Virus record (IMG/VR): IMGVR_UViG_3300031957_002593 | Location: 1 to 27,616 of that record | DNA length: 27,616 bases | Reading direction: 5' to 3' (one strand) | From: a virus | Part shown: in pieces, positions 17,025 to 22,726 of the stretch | Layout of the letters: each line of letters opens with the position of its first letter | Position numbering within the stretch: the stretch's first letter is position 1 | Program-made: the position numbers and the translations under genes | The notes under the pieces: generated by a model | What the model was told of the DNA's origin: nothing | The model's database searches: none | What the model saw: the letters and a program-made list of their open reading frames with translations, nothing else

Positions 17025-17703
17025 GTCATTAATCACCGAGCGTTATGACTACAAGGATGTTCGACGTAAGAAGGTGAACGGAAAACGATATTACGAAGGG
17101 GAGAACAAACTTCTTCCTTCGGTCACAACGGTTATATCTGCAACAAAAGATGAGAAAGATAAGGCGGGTCTTCAACGATGGAGAGACAAAGTTGGCGACG
17201 CAGAAGCAGATGCAGTTATGCATCAAGCGGCTTCTGTTGGTACCGCTATGCACAAATTTCTCGAGTGTCATATAAAAGGTGTTGGTTATGACGATAAAAG
17301 TAATATTGGTATTATAGCCAAGAGAATGGCGCAAACAATTATTAAGAATGCTTTACCATCAATGGACGAATACTGGGGCACAGAAGTTCCTCTTTACTAC
17401 CCCACGTTCTATGGTGGCACAGCAGACTGTGTAGGAGTTTGGCGTGAACAGCCCGCAGTTATTGATTTTAAGCAGACAAACAAGCCAAAGAAAGAAGAGT
17501 GGATTGATGATTACTTTACACAGTTGGCGGCGTACTGCATGGCGCACGATGCACTGTATGGTACAGAGATGAAAGCCGGTGTGGTTCTTATGGCGTCGCG
17601 TGGTATGGATCTACAAATGTTCACGATCAACGGCCAACGGTTAGATGATTACAAATACAAATGGCTAAAGCGATGCGAAAAATATTATAATTTAGGAGAG
17701 TAA
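17005..17703 (+). CDS. PD-(D/E)XK exonuclease, RecB/MGME1-like (232 aa)
   Basis: The order of motifs fits the RecB/Cas4/MGME1 exonuclease group. LPSVTTVI (37-44) precedes VGTAMHKFLE with H83; then EVPL (E127), GGTADCVGVW (D141), AVIDFKQT (D154, K156) and the helix YFTQLAAYCMAH (Q173, Y177). These residues bind two metal ions and position ssDNA ends. The full length (232 aa) is normal for phage members. It likely resects host or phage DNA, or trims ends during replication and recombination. Together with the nucleases at 6942 and 24200, it is one of three PD-(D/E)XK enzymes in the window. Confidence 0.88.
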   Translation: MAIQNLESLITERYDYKDVRRKKVNGKRYYEGENKLLPSVTTVISATKDEKDKAGLQRWRDKVGDAEADAVMHQAASVGTAMHKFLECHIKGVGYDDKSNIGIIAKRMAQTIIKNALPSMDEYWGTEVPLYYPTFYGGTADCVGVWREQPAVIDFKQTNKPKKEEWIDDYFTQLAAYCMAHDALYGTEMKAGVVLMASRGMDLQMFTINGQRLDDYKYKWLKRCEKYYNLGE

Positions 17704-17704
17704 A

Positions 17705-17962
17705 ATGACGGATAAAACTATACTTTGTGACACGTGTCAAACTCCCTTGTTAGAGGAAGAGTTACCAGAAAATAGAAGACCTTCGTTGACATCACTTATA
17801 TCTGGTGTGATCTTAGGTTCTTTTCCAACAGAACATGAGTGTATGGTATGTTATTTTAAAAGAGCAGACTTAGATGGTAAGTCAACTGATCCTAAAGATC
17901 AAAAATTACATAAAGAATTTATAAAAGAACAAGCTTCTATACGAAGAAAAAAATTCAATTAA
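17705..17962 (+). CDS. Small zinc-finger-like protein (85 aa)
   Basis: Two CxxC pairs, CDTC near residue 8 and CMVC near residue 46, are placed like the knuckles of a zinc ribbon. They are separated by a Pro/Ser-rich loop (ELPENRRPSLTSLISGV). The C-terminus is strongly basic (EQASIRRKKFN). This suggests a nucleic-acid or protein-binding adaptor, with no family that I recognise. The ribosome site GGAGAG precedes ATG 17705, 1 nt after the exonuclease stop, so both genes are in one operon. Confidence 0.6.
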   Translation: MTDKTILCDTCQTPLLEEELPENRRPSLTSLISGVILGSFPTEHECMVCYFKRADLDGKSTDPKDQKLHKEFIKEQASIRRKKFN

Positions 17963-17963
17963 A

Positions 17964-18707
17964 ATGTATAACATAACTGAACTACCACGATTTCAAAAAA
18001 ACTTTGGGCGACCGTACATCTACAAGAACGCATTGTTATTGATGGCCTCTGAATGGTTTATTGATGATAAGACGTTGCCTTTGATCAATAGTGCGCTACC
18101 GGTTATGCAACGTTTTGAGAACGAAGAGGGCCTTGAAGATCCCGAGCCTACCAAACTACGGAACACGATCAACGAACCGTTGAATGAAGTGTTTACTTTG
18201 CCTATCTTTTCAAAAGAGTTTTGTTCTGTATTCATGGACGAGGTGCACAACATGGAGAAACAATTTACATTTGAACCAAACTACAGAGAACTGAAACAGC
18301 ATCAGATAAATGAGTTTGTTTTACAAAATGATGCGAGAGACCTGTATCTGTCGTTAATGAAACTTGTTATCTCTAAAATCAATGTGGTCTTTCAAACGTT
18401 GTGGAACAGAGAAGTTGTGGGTGGTGGCATTCAAGTCGCGAACTACAACCCACGAGACATTAGTCAGACAGCATGGCATCATGACACGAGCGCGGACATC
18501 AGTATGGTGGTGCCGTTAAACACCGGAGATTACAAGGGTGGAGGTACAGAGTTCTTTGGACGAGGAGTTGTACCACCGTTGCCTAATGGACATGGTCTTA
18601 TTTTTCCTAGTTTTACTCACTTACACAGAGGTTTACCAGTCGAAGATGGTGATCGCTATTTATTGGTATTTTGGTTGCAATCAGAAGAACGAAAGGAAGA
18701 TTTATGA
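17964..18707 (+). CDS. 2-oxoglutarate/Fe(II)-dependent oxygenase (247 aa)
   Basis: The double-stranded beta-helix motif set is present: HxD as WHHDTSAD (H172, D174), the turn GGGTEFFG (192-199), the distal histidine in FTHLHRGLPV (most likely H221) and the 2OG-binding arginine in DGDRYLLVFW (R231). Spacing is that of prolyl-4-hydroxylase-like 2OG oxygenases. Such enzymes are frequent in marine phages, and the substrate (protein, nucleotide or lipid) is not predictable. The first 100 residues form an unassigned N-terminal part. The stop overlaps the next start (ATGA at 18704). Confidence 0.88.
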   Translation: MYNITELPRFQKNFGRPYIYKNALLLMASEWFIDDKTLPLINSALPVMQRFENEEGLEDPEPTKLRNTINEPLNEVFTLPIFSKEFCSVFMDEVHNMEKQFTFEPNYRELKQHQINEFVLQNDARDLYLSLMKLVISKINVVFQTLWNREVVGGGIQVANYNPRDISQTAWHHDTSADISMVVPLNTGDYKGGGTEFFGRGVVPPLPNGHGLIFPSFTHLHRGLPVEDGDRYLLVFWLQSEERKEDL

Positions 18708-18922
18708 GCGCACGTTGGACAACAAAAGAACTAGTGTCTGTGTTAGAAAAGTTCTGCACAAGCCCGGAGGGAGCAAACGCCAGAGTGTCTCTTGCTGTGC
18801 CCATGGGATTTGGTTCACGACCTAACACATCATTTGACATAAAAAAGATTGATCTTGTACCAAACACTATTATAGGTGCAAAAGAAAAGTATCGTTTAAT
18901 AATTGTGATACAAGAACTATAG
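18704..18922 (+). CDS. Hypothetical protein (72 aa)
   Basis: I place the start at ATG 18704, which shares ATGA with the oxygenase stop and follows AAAGGAAG; a longer in-frame reading from 18671 lacks a ribosome site. The 72-residue product has an N-terminal helix (TTKELVSVLEKF) and a beta-rich C-terminus (KYRLIIVIQEL). I know no family. The tight coupling to the oxygenase is the main hint about its context. Confidence 0.6.
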   Translation: MSARWTTKELVSVLEKFCTSPEGANARVSLAVPMGFGSRPNTSFDIKKIDLVPNTIIGAKEKYRLIIVIQEL

Positions 18923-19162
18923 ATGAAAAAAATAATACATGTAAATATGCATAAGATAAGAAGCAATAAAAAGAACAACACTAACGAGCCTGTGTTGACA
19001 GTGAAAACATATAAGTCAAATAATTATGCTCATGAAGTGGACATACAAGGGCCGTCTAAAGTGGTTTATGCTAAGGACAAGCCTTTATCTTGTGGAGCAA
19101 GAGTCTGGATTGAAACAGATGAAAAAATAGTTTTAGATAACGGATTGTGTATCGACAAATGA
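18923..19162 (+). CDS. Hypothetical protein (79 aa)
   Basis: This basic, beta-rich 79-residue protein contains EVDIQGPSKVVYAKDKPLSC and a C-terminal ARVWIETDEKIVLDNGLCIDK. The start codon follows the previous stop without any gap, and the stop overlaps the next ATG (ATGA at 19159), so expression must be coupled. I recognise no family. The segment GPSKVVYAKDKPLSCGARVW could be a small beta barrel, which is speculative. Confidence 0.6.
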   Translation: MKKIIHVNMHKIRSNKKNNTNEPVLTVKTYKSNNYAHEVDIQGPSKVVYAKDKPLSCGARVWIETDEKIVLDNGLCIDK

Positions 19163-19332
19163 ACTGTTGGAGCTGTGGACACGAACTGATTTGGGGCGGT
19201 GATCACGACACCGAGTGGGAAGACAACGAAGAAGAACAGCACATGGTTGTTACAAATTTATCGTGCCCTAAGTGTACAGCAGAGGTTTTAGTATATCATG
19301 TCAACGTAGAAGGGAGAACAAATGATCAATAA
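19159..19332 (+). CDS. Zinc-ribbon microprotein (57 aa)
   Basis: The protein begins MNCWSCGHELIWGGDHD and has a second Cys pair in SCPKC about 32 residues later, a textbook zinc ribbon with an acidic insertion (EWEDNEEEQH). Very similar short 'CWxCxxELIWGGDHD' proteins occur in cyanophages and pelagiphages as far as I recall, with unknown function. ATG 19159 is favoured over the upstream GTG 19147 because it forms an ATGA overlap with the previous stop. Its 3' end overlaps the next gene by 11 nt. Confidence 0.7.
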   Translation: MNCWSCGHELIWGGDHDTEWEDNEEEQHMVVTNLSCPKCTAEVLVYHVNVEGRTNDQ

Positions 19333-19540
19333 AAGACTCAAAGATCAAATCACATTAAACCGCAGGATAACAAGACTGCAACAAAAGTATGATGACCTTA
19401 CAACACCCGTAAGTATGAAGACCATTTGGGGTGGGCATCTGTATGCTTTATTAGAGAAGCGCAAAAAAATTCAACGCGATCAAGAGGCCGCACTCGCCGA
19501 ACAAAAGATTATGGAAGCGCGCAAGAGAGGCATTATCTAG
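19322..19540 (+). CDS. Small charged helical protein (72 aa)
   Basis: Nearly the whole sequence is predicted helix with alternating Lys/Arg and Glu (NRRITRLQQKYDDL and EKRKKIQRDQEAALAEQK), so it is likely a coiled coil or an RNA/DNA-binding helical hairpin. A hydrophobic patch, TIWGGHLYALL, lies between the two helices. There is no family I can name. The GGGAGA ribosome site lies inside the preceding zinc-ribbon gene; the stop overlaps the next GTG by one base. Confidence 0.6.
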   Translation: MINKRLKDQITLNRRITRLQQKYDDLTTPVSMKTIWGGHLYALLEKRKKIQRDQEAALAEQKIMEARKRGII

Positions 19541-19683
19541 TGGCTAAAAAATTTCAACGAGAAACGCACCACGAACCAACGTTCAAAGGCACAAGTCAAG
19601 GCCGCAACCCCATCACAAGCACAATGAACAAGAGCAAGCGCCGTTCTTTTAAGCCATATCGTGGTCAAGGAAGACAACGATAA
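19540..19683 (+). CDS. Very basic microprotein (47 aa, GTG start)
   Basis: It starts at GTG 19540 within the preceding stop (TAGTG) and ends at TAA 19681-19683. The product, 47 residues, is extremely basic (KSKRRSFKPYRGQGRQR at the C-terminus) with Gly/Thr-rich middle (GTSQGRNPITSTMNK). It looks like a nucleic-acid-binding tail protein and could be largely disordered. It closes the operon; the next promoter begins 7 nt after its stop. Confidence 0.55.
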   Translation: MAKKFQRETHHEPTFKGTSQGRNPITSTMNKSKRRSFKPYRGQGRQR

Positions 19684-19690
19684 AAAATAC

Positions 19691-19719
19691 TTGACAGATA
19701 TAAGAACTAGCACTATATA
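19691..19719 (+). promoter_or_regulatory. Strong sigma70-like promoter
   Basis: A perfect -35 TTGACA (19691-19696) is followed after 17 nt by TATATA (19714-19719). The predicted start site is near 19726, which is just before the first stem of the structured leader at 19729. It drives the gene group from 19816 onward. Confidence 0.7.
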
Positions 19720-19725
19720 GGATAG

Positions 19726-19815
19726 TACGAGTAGACCTAAGTGCGGGCTATAGAGGACAGACCTCTTTAAAAAACGTGGTGGTGTCCGCCTACTCACATA
19801 TAGAAAGGAATACTT
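19726..19815 (+). ncRNA. Structured 5' leader RNA upstream of EF-hand gene
   Basis: About 90 nt without coding capacity folds into nested stems. P1 is GAGTAG (19729-19734) with CTACTC (19790-19795). P2 is GCGGGC (19743-19748) with GTCCGC (19784-19789, one G-U). P3 is AGAGG (19752-19756) with CCTCT (19762-19766), loop ACAGA. The 3' strands of P1 and P2 are directly adjacent, as in a compact junction, and P1 begins at the predicted transcript start. The ribosome site AGAAAGGAA lies 3' of the fold. I match it to no known riboswitch class. It could be a regulatory leader or a stabilising 5' hairpin. Confidence 0.5.
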
Positions 19816-20007
19816 ATGCTAACAAGCGCAGATTTTGATAGAGACAACTACATCACACAACACGAATTGTGTGAGGCAATAAATACATTATGTCATTTTA
19901 TTGATGATCATCATGGAAAAGATGCTCCATTTAAAGTTCGTGATGCAGTAGCTTATTTAGACAAAGCCATGGCAGATAAAGAATTGGTCATGGCCTATTA
20001 TCCATAG
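19816..20007 (+). CDS. EF-hand-like calcium-binding microprotein (63 aa)
   Basis: Residues 6-17 read DFDRDNYITQHE, a nearly canonical EF-hand loop with ligands D6, D8, D10, a hydrophobic I13 at loop position 8 and E17 at position 12; only the usual Gly at position 6 is Asn. The flanking N-terminus is short, so a complete helix-loop-helix needs the following ELCEAINTLCHFI helix and perhaps a partner. The rest is acidic and helical, with two histidines (DDHHGK). Calcium binding is inferred from the loop. Translation is from AGAAAGGAA-ATG behind the structured leader. Confidence 0.6.
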   Translation: MLTSADFDRDNYITQHELCEAINTLCHFIDDHHGKDAPFKVRDAVAYLDKAMADKELVMAYYP

Positions 20008-20018
20008 AAAGGAATATT

Positions 20019-20129
20019 ATGTTTACAGCAAATGAGATCAGACGGTTGTGGAAAGCGTTCTACAACAAAGACATTGATGAGGAGTTTATTAAGTACATAC
20101 AGAAATCATGGGGCAAAGCCTATGAGTGA
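20019..20129 (+). CDS. Helical microprotein (36 aa)
   Basis: ATG 20019 follows a good AGAAAGGAA ribosome site at 20006-20014, and the frame ends at TGA 20127-20129. The 36-residue product is one amphipathic helix-rich chain (TANEIRRLWKAFYNKDIDEE and FIKYIQKSWGKAYE). The stop overlaps the next start in ATGAGTGA. No family is recognisable at this length. Confidence 0.5.
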   Translation: MFTANEIRRLWKAFYNKDIDEEFIKYIQKSWGKAYE

Positions 20130-20313
20130 TGCAGTAGGAATTATAGGCACCAAAGTTTGTGTAGTTTGTGAAGAAGAGTTCGCAATCAACAGATGGCAAA
20201 GGCAAAAAAAGTATTGTTCTGACCGGTGCAGTACAGCGTATTTAAAGGTTCACGGACACCTAAAAAGCAGATATACTGGTAAACCAAAAGGGAGACCAAA
20301 AGCAAAAAAATGA
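20122..20313 (+). CDS. Zinc-finger / AT-hook-like protein (63 aa)
   Basis: A CVVCEEEF knuckle and KKYCSDRCSTAYLK form a four-Cys zinc finger of the CxxC...CxxxC type, common in phage and HNH-associated proteins. The C-terminus is GKPKGRPKAKK, close to an AT-hook (GRP core flanked by basic residues), suggesting minor-groove binding of AT-rich DNA. I use ATG 20122, which overlaps the previous stop, rather than the in-frame ATG at 20032 that would run antiparallel to the upstream small gene. It may regulate transcription or organise DNA, but no homologue is named. Confidence 0.6.
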   Translation: MSDAVGIIGTKVCVVCEEEFAINRWQRQKKYCSDRCSTAYLKVHGHLKSRYTGKPKGRPKAKK

Positions 20314-20465
20314 AAACGTTATTTTTATTTGCAACCATGGTGCTGTTGACATCTATGTCGATCAATCAATATCGATACCTTGATGTAAACTGGTGCTCAT
20401 CTGAGATACAGATATTGCGCGATCAAGTTAGCGATATATGGTATCATTATGGTCTCAATGACTGA
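20310..20465 (+). CDS. Small exported or membrane-anchored protein (51 aa)
   Basis: The chain begins MKTLFLFATMVLLTSMSIN, a basic-then-hydrophobic stretch resembling a signal peptide or a single membrane anchor. A soluble part with VNWCSSEIQILRDQVSDIW follows. A lone Cys sits 29 residues in, without a clear lipobox. Such one-anchor proteins can be spanin-like or superinfection-exclusion factors; I cannot choose. ATG 20310 overlaps the preceding TGA (ATGA). Its end overlaps the next gene. Confidence 0.5.
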   Translation: MKTLFLFATMVLLTSMSINQYRYLDVNWCSSEIQILRDQVSDIWYHYGLND

Positions 20466-20637
20466 GCGGCTAACCCCGGGCGATATACGGTGGATCAAAG
20501 AAAGCACTGAAAGAGCATTCAACAATCGCGATTATGTCAAGGACTACGTTAGACAACGTGAGGTTGAGGCAGAGCGGATTATGGAGAGGGACTACGGTCT
20601 ACGGTCTACGGCCAAGGGACAAAAATTACCTCTATAG
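20458..20637 (+). CDS. Hypothetical charged helical protein (59 aa)
   Basis: Starting from ATG 20458 the product is 59 residues; ATG 20449 would add MVS. It is rich in Arg and Glu, with a long helix (RDYVKDYVRQREVEAERIME). The 3' part holds a short tandem (ctacggt repeated at about 20594-20608), giving YGLRSTAKG. It is the last gene before the convergent, AT-rich intergenic region, and TTTTTTT follows CTCTATAGAG just after its stop. I recognise no family. Confidence 0.45.
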   Translation: MTERLTPGDIRWIKESTERAFNNRDYVKDYVRQREVEAERIMERDYGLRSTAKGQKLPL

Positions 20638-20645
20638 AGTTTTTT

Positions 20646-20859
20646 TGCCAGAAAATATTCTGACCAAGAAAAAAAATAATTTTACAGGTAATTTGGTAAT
20701 TTTTTATACGTAATGTATATATATCAATAGGTTAATACAGTTTATTAAAGTAATTTTAGGGTAATTTACAGGTAATTTTAGCACATTACAGGTAATTTAC
20801 TGTAGAGTCGTGTGGGCGGAACTTTATTTTGCTTTAAAATATTTCTGGCAGAAATACTC
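20646..20859. repeat. AT-rich convergent intergenic region with GGTAATTT iterons flanked by inverted repeats
   Basis: Five exact GGTAATTT copies (20687-20694, 20695-20702, 20760-20767, 20771-20778, 20791-20798) and one AGTAATTT (20749-20756) share one orientation. Three are preceded by ACA (20684, 20768, 20788). The cluster is bounded by TGCCAGAAAATATT (20646-20659) on the left and its near inverted copy TGCCAGAAATATT on the - strand (20850-20838) on the right. This pattern is typical of iteron-like replication or protein-binding sites, or of a DNA bend. No gene is present in these 222 nt. Confidence 0.6.
20840..20856 (-). terminator. Weak terminator-like hairpin of the leftward terminase operon
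   Basis: Reading leftward after the metallopeptidase stop (20860), TATTTCT, a GCC loop and AGAAATA form a 7-bp stem (20856-20840). It is followed by TTTTAAAG. The stem is AU-rich, so termination efficiency is uncertain. Confidence 0.4.
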
Positions 20860-21252
20860 TTAGAGGTCTTTTTCTATGTTCTTCTTTAGATAGTCAAGGA
20901 ACCAAGGATTATCTCTGAAGACGCCCATTAGATAGTTGCTGAGCTGATTTATTGTAAGTTCTTCAGCGTCCTCCTCTTTGAGAGGGCCGTTAGCTTGATT
21001 AAGCCCGGATCCGTAAGCGCACGCGTGCATTACTTCGTGTAATAAAGTGTTAGATTTCTCTTGCCCACACAGATTATGTTGTATTTGAATAAGTCCTTCT
21101 CTAGATTTGTACTGTCCATAACAATCTGTGAGCTCATCTGTCCTAAAATCTGGCGCCACCCATTCAATTCGTATGTCTCTGTAGCCTACTTTGACTAGTT
21201 CTGGTTCGCCTTCAGGCGTCTTCACTACTTGAGGTCTGCTTTTCTTTTTCAT
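20860..21252 (-). CDS. Zinc metallopeptidase-like protein (130 aa)
   Basis: A zincin motif, LLHEVMHACAYGSGL (H72, E73, H76), is followed by an acidic helix EEDAEELTINQLSNYL, which would supply a third metal ligand. This places it with the small phage/ImmA-like metallopeptidases; the target is unknown. The N-terminus is basic. It overlaps the small terminase gene by 41 nt, in a different frame, and shares its operon. A role in virion maturation or in anti-host proteolysis is possible. Confidence 0.65.
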   Translation of the reverse strand: MKKKSRPQVVKTPEGEPELVKVGYRDIRIEWVAPDFRTDELTDCYGQYKSREGLIQIQHNLCGQEKSNTLLHEVMHACAYGSGLNQANGPLKEEDAEELTINQLSNYLMGVFRDNPWFLDYLKKNIEKDL

Positions 21253-21742
21253 TACGCTTGATCTTTCTCTTGTTTATGATTTCTTCTGCTTTGCCTTCAA
21301 CAATCTTTGGATTGATTTGATTGGCTATTGACTCTAGTTCTTTGCGAACTTCTTCAGCTGATAGCTGATCTATTTTTCCATGCATGATGGTTTTAGTCTC
21401 GTGGTACAGTCCTGCCGCTTTGCCTCTCGCAACTTCTGCTTGGACAGCCGCCGAAAATGAGTTCTCTTCTAATGCTCTACGCTTGATGTCCGCGAGATCA
21501 CGCATGTGGGTCTCCAGAGATGCTCGATATTTCTCGTTCACTTCTTTTCTGAGCTTGTTGATTTCTTGTACAACGAGAGGATAGTAGTTTGAATTCTGTA
21601 GTTCACTAGCTGACGACCTTGCTCGTTCTTTAGCGTAGCCACTTTGAATAGCACATTCTGTAGCTGTTAAACGTCCTTCGTTATATACCAAAAGATTAAC
21701 AAATTTTAATTGTTGTGGTGTAAGGTGCTTTCTTCTCGACAT
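21212..21742 (-). CDS. terS: Terminase small subunit
   Basis: The N-terminus reads LTPQQLKFVNLLVYNEGRLT followed by ATECAIQSGYAKERARSSA, the helix-turn-helix signature of phage small terminases. It is followed by a long coiled coil (EINKLRKEVNEKYRASLET) for ring assembly and a Lys/Glu-rich C-terminal tail. It recognises phage DNA and recruits the large terminase for packaging. The large subunit is not in the window; the gene stands far from the virion genes and on the opposite strand. AGGAGAA lies about 12 nt before ATG 21742, a long spacing. Overlap with the next gene is 41 nt. Confidence 0.85.
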   Translation of the reverse strand: MSRRKHLTPQQLKFVNLLVYNEGRLTATECAIQSGYAKERARSSASELQNSNYYPLVVQEINKLRKEVNEKYRASLETHMRDLADIKRRALEENSFSAAVQAEVARGKAAGLYHETKTIMHGKIDQLSAEEVRKELESIANQINPKIVEGKAEEIINKRKIKRNEKEKQTSSSEDA

Positions 21743-21766
21743 CTAGTATCTGTTCTCCTTGAAGCT

Positions 21767-21796
21767 ACTATATCTAGTGGTTGTGGAAAAAGTCAA
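21767..21796 (-). promoter_or_regulatory. terS: Leftward terminase promoter with operator-like 16-mer
   Basis: On the - strand TTGACT (21796-21791) and TATAGT (21772-21767) are 18 nt apart. The + strand reads CTACTATATCTAGTGG at 21765-21780, overlapping the -10 box; it is the counterpart of CTACTACATCTAGTAG at 16591-16606 (14 of 16 identical). A repressor bound here would block terminase transcription. Confidence 0.65.
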
Positions 21797-21826
21797 TAAA
21801 AAAAATAAAATAATTATAAAATGCTA

Positions 21827-21856
21827 TTGACTATGGGAAACAAATCAGATTATGAT
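21827..21856 (+). promoter_or_regulatory. Rightward promoter of the small-gene block
   Basis: TTGACT (21827-21832) and TATGAT (21851-21856) are spaced by 18 nt. Transcription would start near 21863, 23 nt before ATG 21886. The ribosome site AGAAAGGAAG lies in that short leader. Confidence 0.65.
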
Positions 21857-21885
21857 TCGAAGTAATTTATTAGAAAGGAAGAATA

Positions 21886-22251
21886 ATGGGTAGATTTTAT
21901 CATGGTGACATAGAAGGTAAATTTTGGTTTGCCATACAAGATAGTGATGACGCAGATTTTTTTGGTGTTGAAGGTACGACACCTAGTTTACTAGAATACT
22001 ATTTTGATGAAGATAACTTAAATGACATAAAAAGAGGCATTGACGAGTGCAAAGAAAGATTAGGGGATTGGAAGAAAAAACTGGACGATTTTTTTGAAAA
22101 GAATGACGGCTATAACGACAAGATGTTAGAAGAAGAGATCAATCTAACAGACGGGTTAATGCTCGAGTGGTATGCACGATTAGAATTAGGTGAAAAAATT
22201 TTAAAATGTGTAGAAGAAAATAGTCAATGTGTGTTTGAGGCGGAGTGTTAG
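21886..22251 (+). CDS. Conserved acidic phage protein (121 aa)
   Basis: First gene after the promoter at 21827. It begins MGRFYHGDIEGKFWFAIQ and continues DSDDADFFG, which I recall as a conserved opening of a marine-phage hypothetical family. The remainder is an acidic alpha-helical chain with IDECKERLGDWKKKL and a C-terminal LELGEKILKCVEEN. Two Cys near the C-terminus (CVFEAEC). No catalytic residues are apparent, and its small size and acidic charge would be compatible with a DNA-mimic or inhibitor, which is speculation. Confidence 0.65.
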   Translation: MGRFYHGDIEGKFWFAIQDSDDADFFGVEGTTPSLLEYYFDEDNLNDIKRGIDECKERLGDWKKKLDDFFEKNDGYNDKMLEEEINLTDGLMLEWYARLELGEKILKCVEENSQCVFEAEC

Positions 22252-22254
22252 ATA

Positions 22255-22431
22255 ATGAAAGAACTCAATATACAAGTTTATTCTGCTGAAGAAGGACACC
22301 ACGAGATGTTAGAACAGTTTGAACAAATTTTAGACAGATTTAATATTGATTGTTTTAATGACGAACAACAAGCTGAGAAAGAAGACGTTGATCTTTATAT
22401 TAGAATTATAGAAAGGAAGAACAATGAGTAA
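22255..22431 (+). CDS. Small acidic protein (58 aa)
   Basis: The frame runs from ATG 22255 to TAA 22429-22431. It overlaps the next ATG at 22424, and the AGAAAGGAAG ribosome site of that gene lies inside its 3' end (encoding IERKNNE). The chain is acidic with two helices (HHEMLEQFEQILDRF and EQQAEKEDVDLYI). Such internal ribosome sites make tightly coupled pairs. No family is recognised. Confidence 0.55.
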   Translation: MKELNIQVYSAEEGHHEMLEQFEQILDRFNIDCFNDEQQAEKEDVDLYIRIIERKNNE

Positions 22432-22726
22432 ATTAGATATAAAAAAAGAACACATAGGTAAAAAAATCTATGACATAAAAATAAGTGAGTACGTTGTAGA
22501 GCATTATAAAGTTATGGCAGATAGCGAAGACGAAGCTACTGACATTATGTTTGATAATAGGTTTGATAAATCTTTTGCTGATGGAGAGAATATATTGTTT
22601 CAAGGCAACAAAGACCACCTTGACGAAATTAATGTACAAGAGATTACGACAATCAAGGAAGACGACTTCCGTCAATACGGAGAAGAAGATTTTGAATGCG
22701 AATATGATGGGGGGTATGATGAGTAA
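22424..22726 (+). CDS. Hypothetical acidic protein (100 aa)
   Basis: This 100-residue protein starts with a basic SKLDIKKEHIGKKIYDIKI segment and ends with a strongly acidic tail (DDFRQYGEEDFECEYDGGYDE). The middle, YKVMADSEDEATDIMFD, resembles the 'V.A.s.eeA' pattern seen in many small phage proteins. Ribosome site AGAAAGGAAG. The stop overlaps the next gene in ATGAGTAA. Function unknown. Confidence 0.6.
   Translation: MSKLDIKKEHIGKKIYDIKISEYVVEHYKVMADSEDEATDIMFDNRFDKSFADGENILFQGNKDHLDEINVQEITTIKEDDFRQYGEEDFECEYDGGYDE

Noticed and set aside
19726-19815. Glutamine or downstream-peptide riboswitch of marine phages
   Set aside because: I did not find the conserved core of these classes; only the general stem layout is seen.
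20638-20859. Phage attachment site (attP)
   Set aside because: No integrase gene is in the window, and no core that I can support; iteron-like repeats explain the pattern better.
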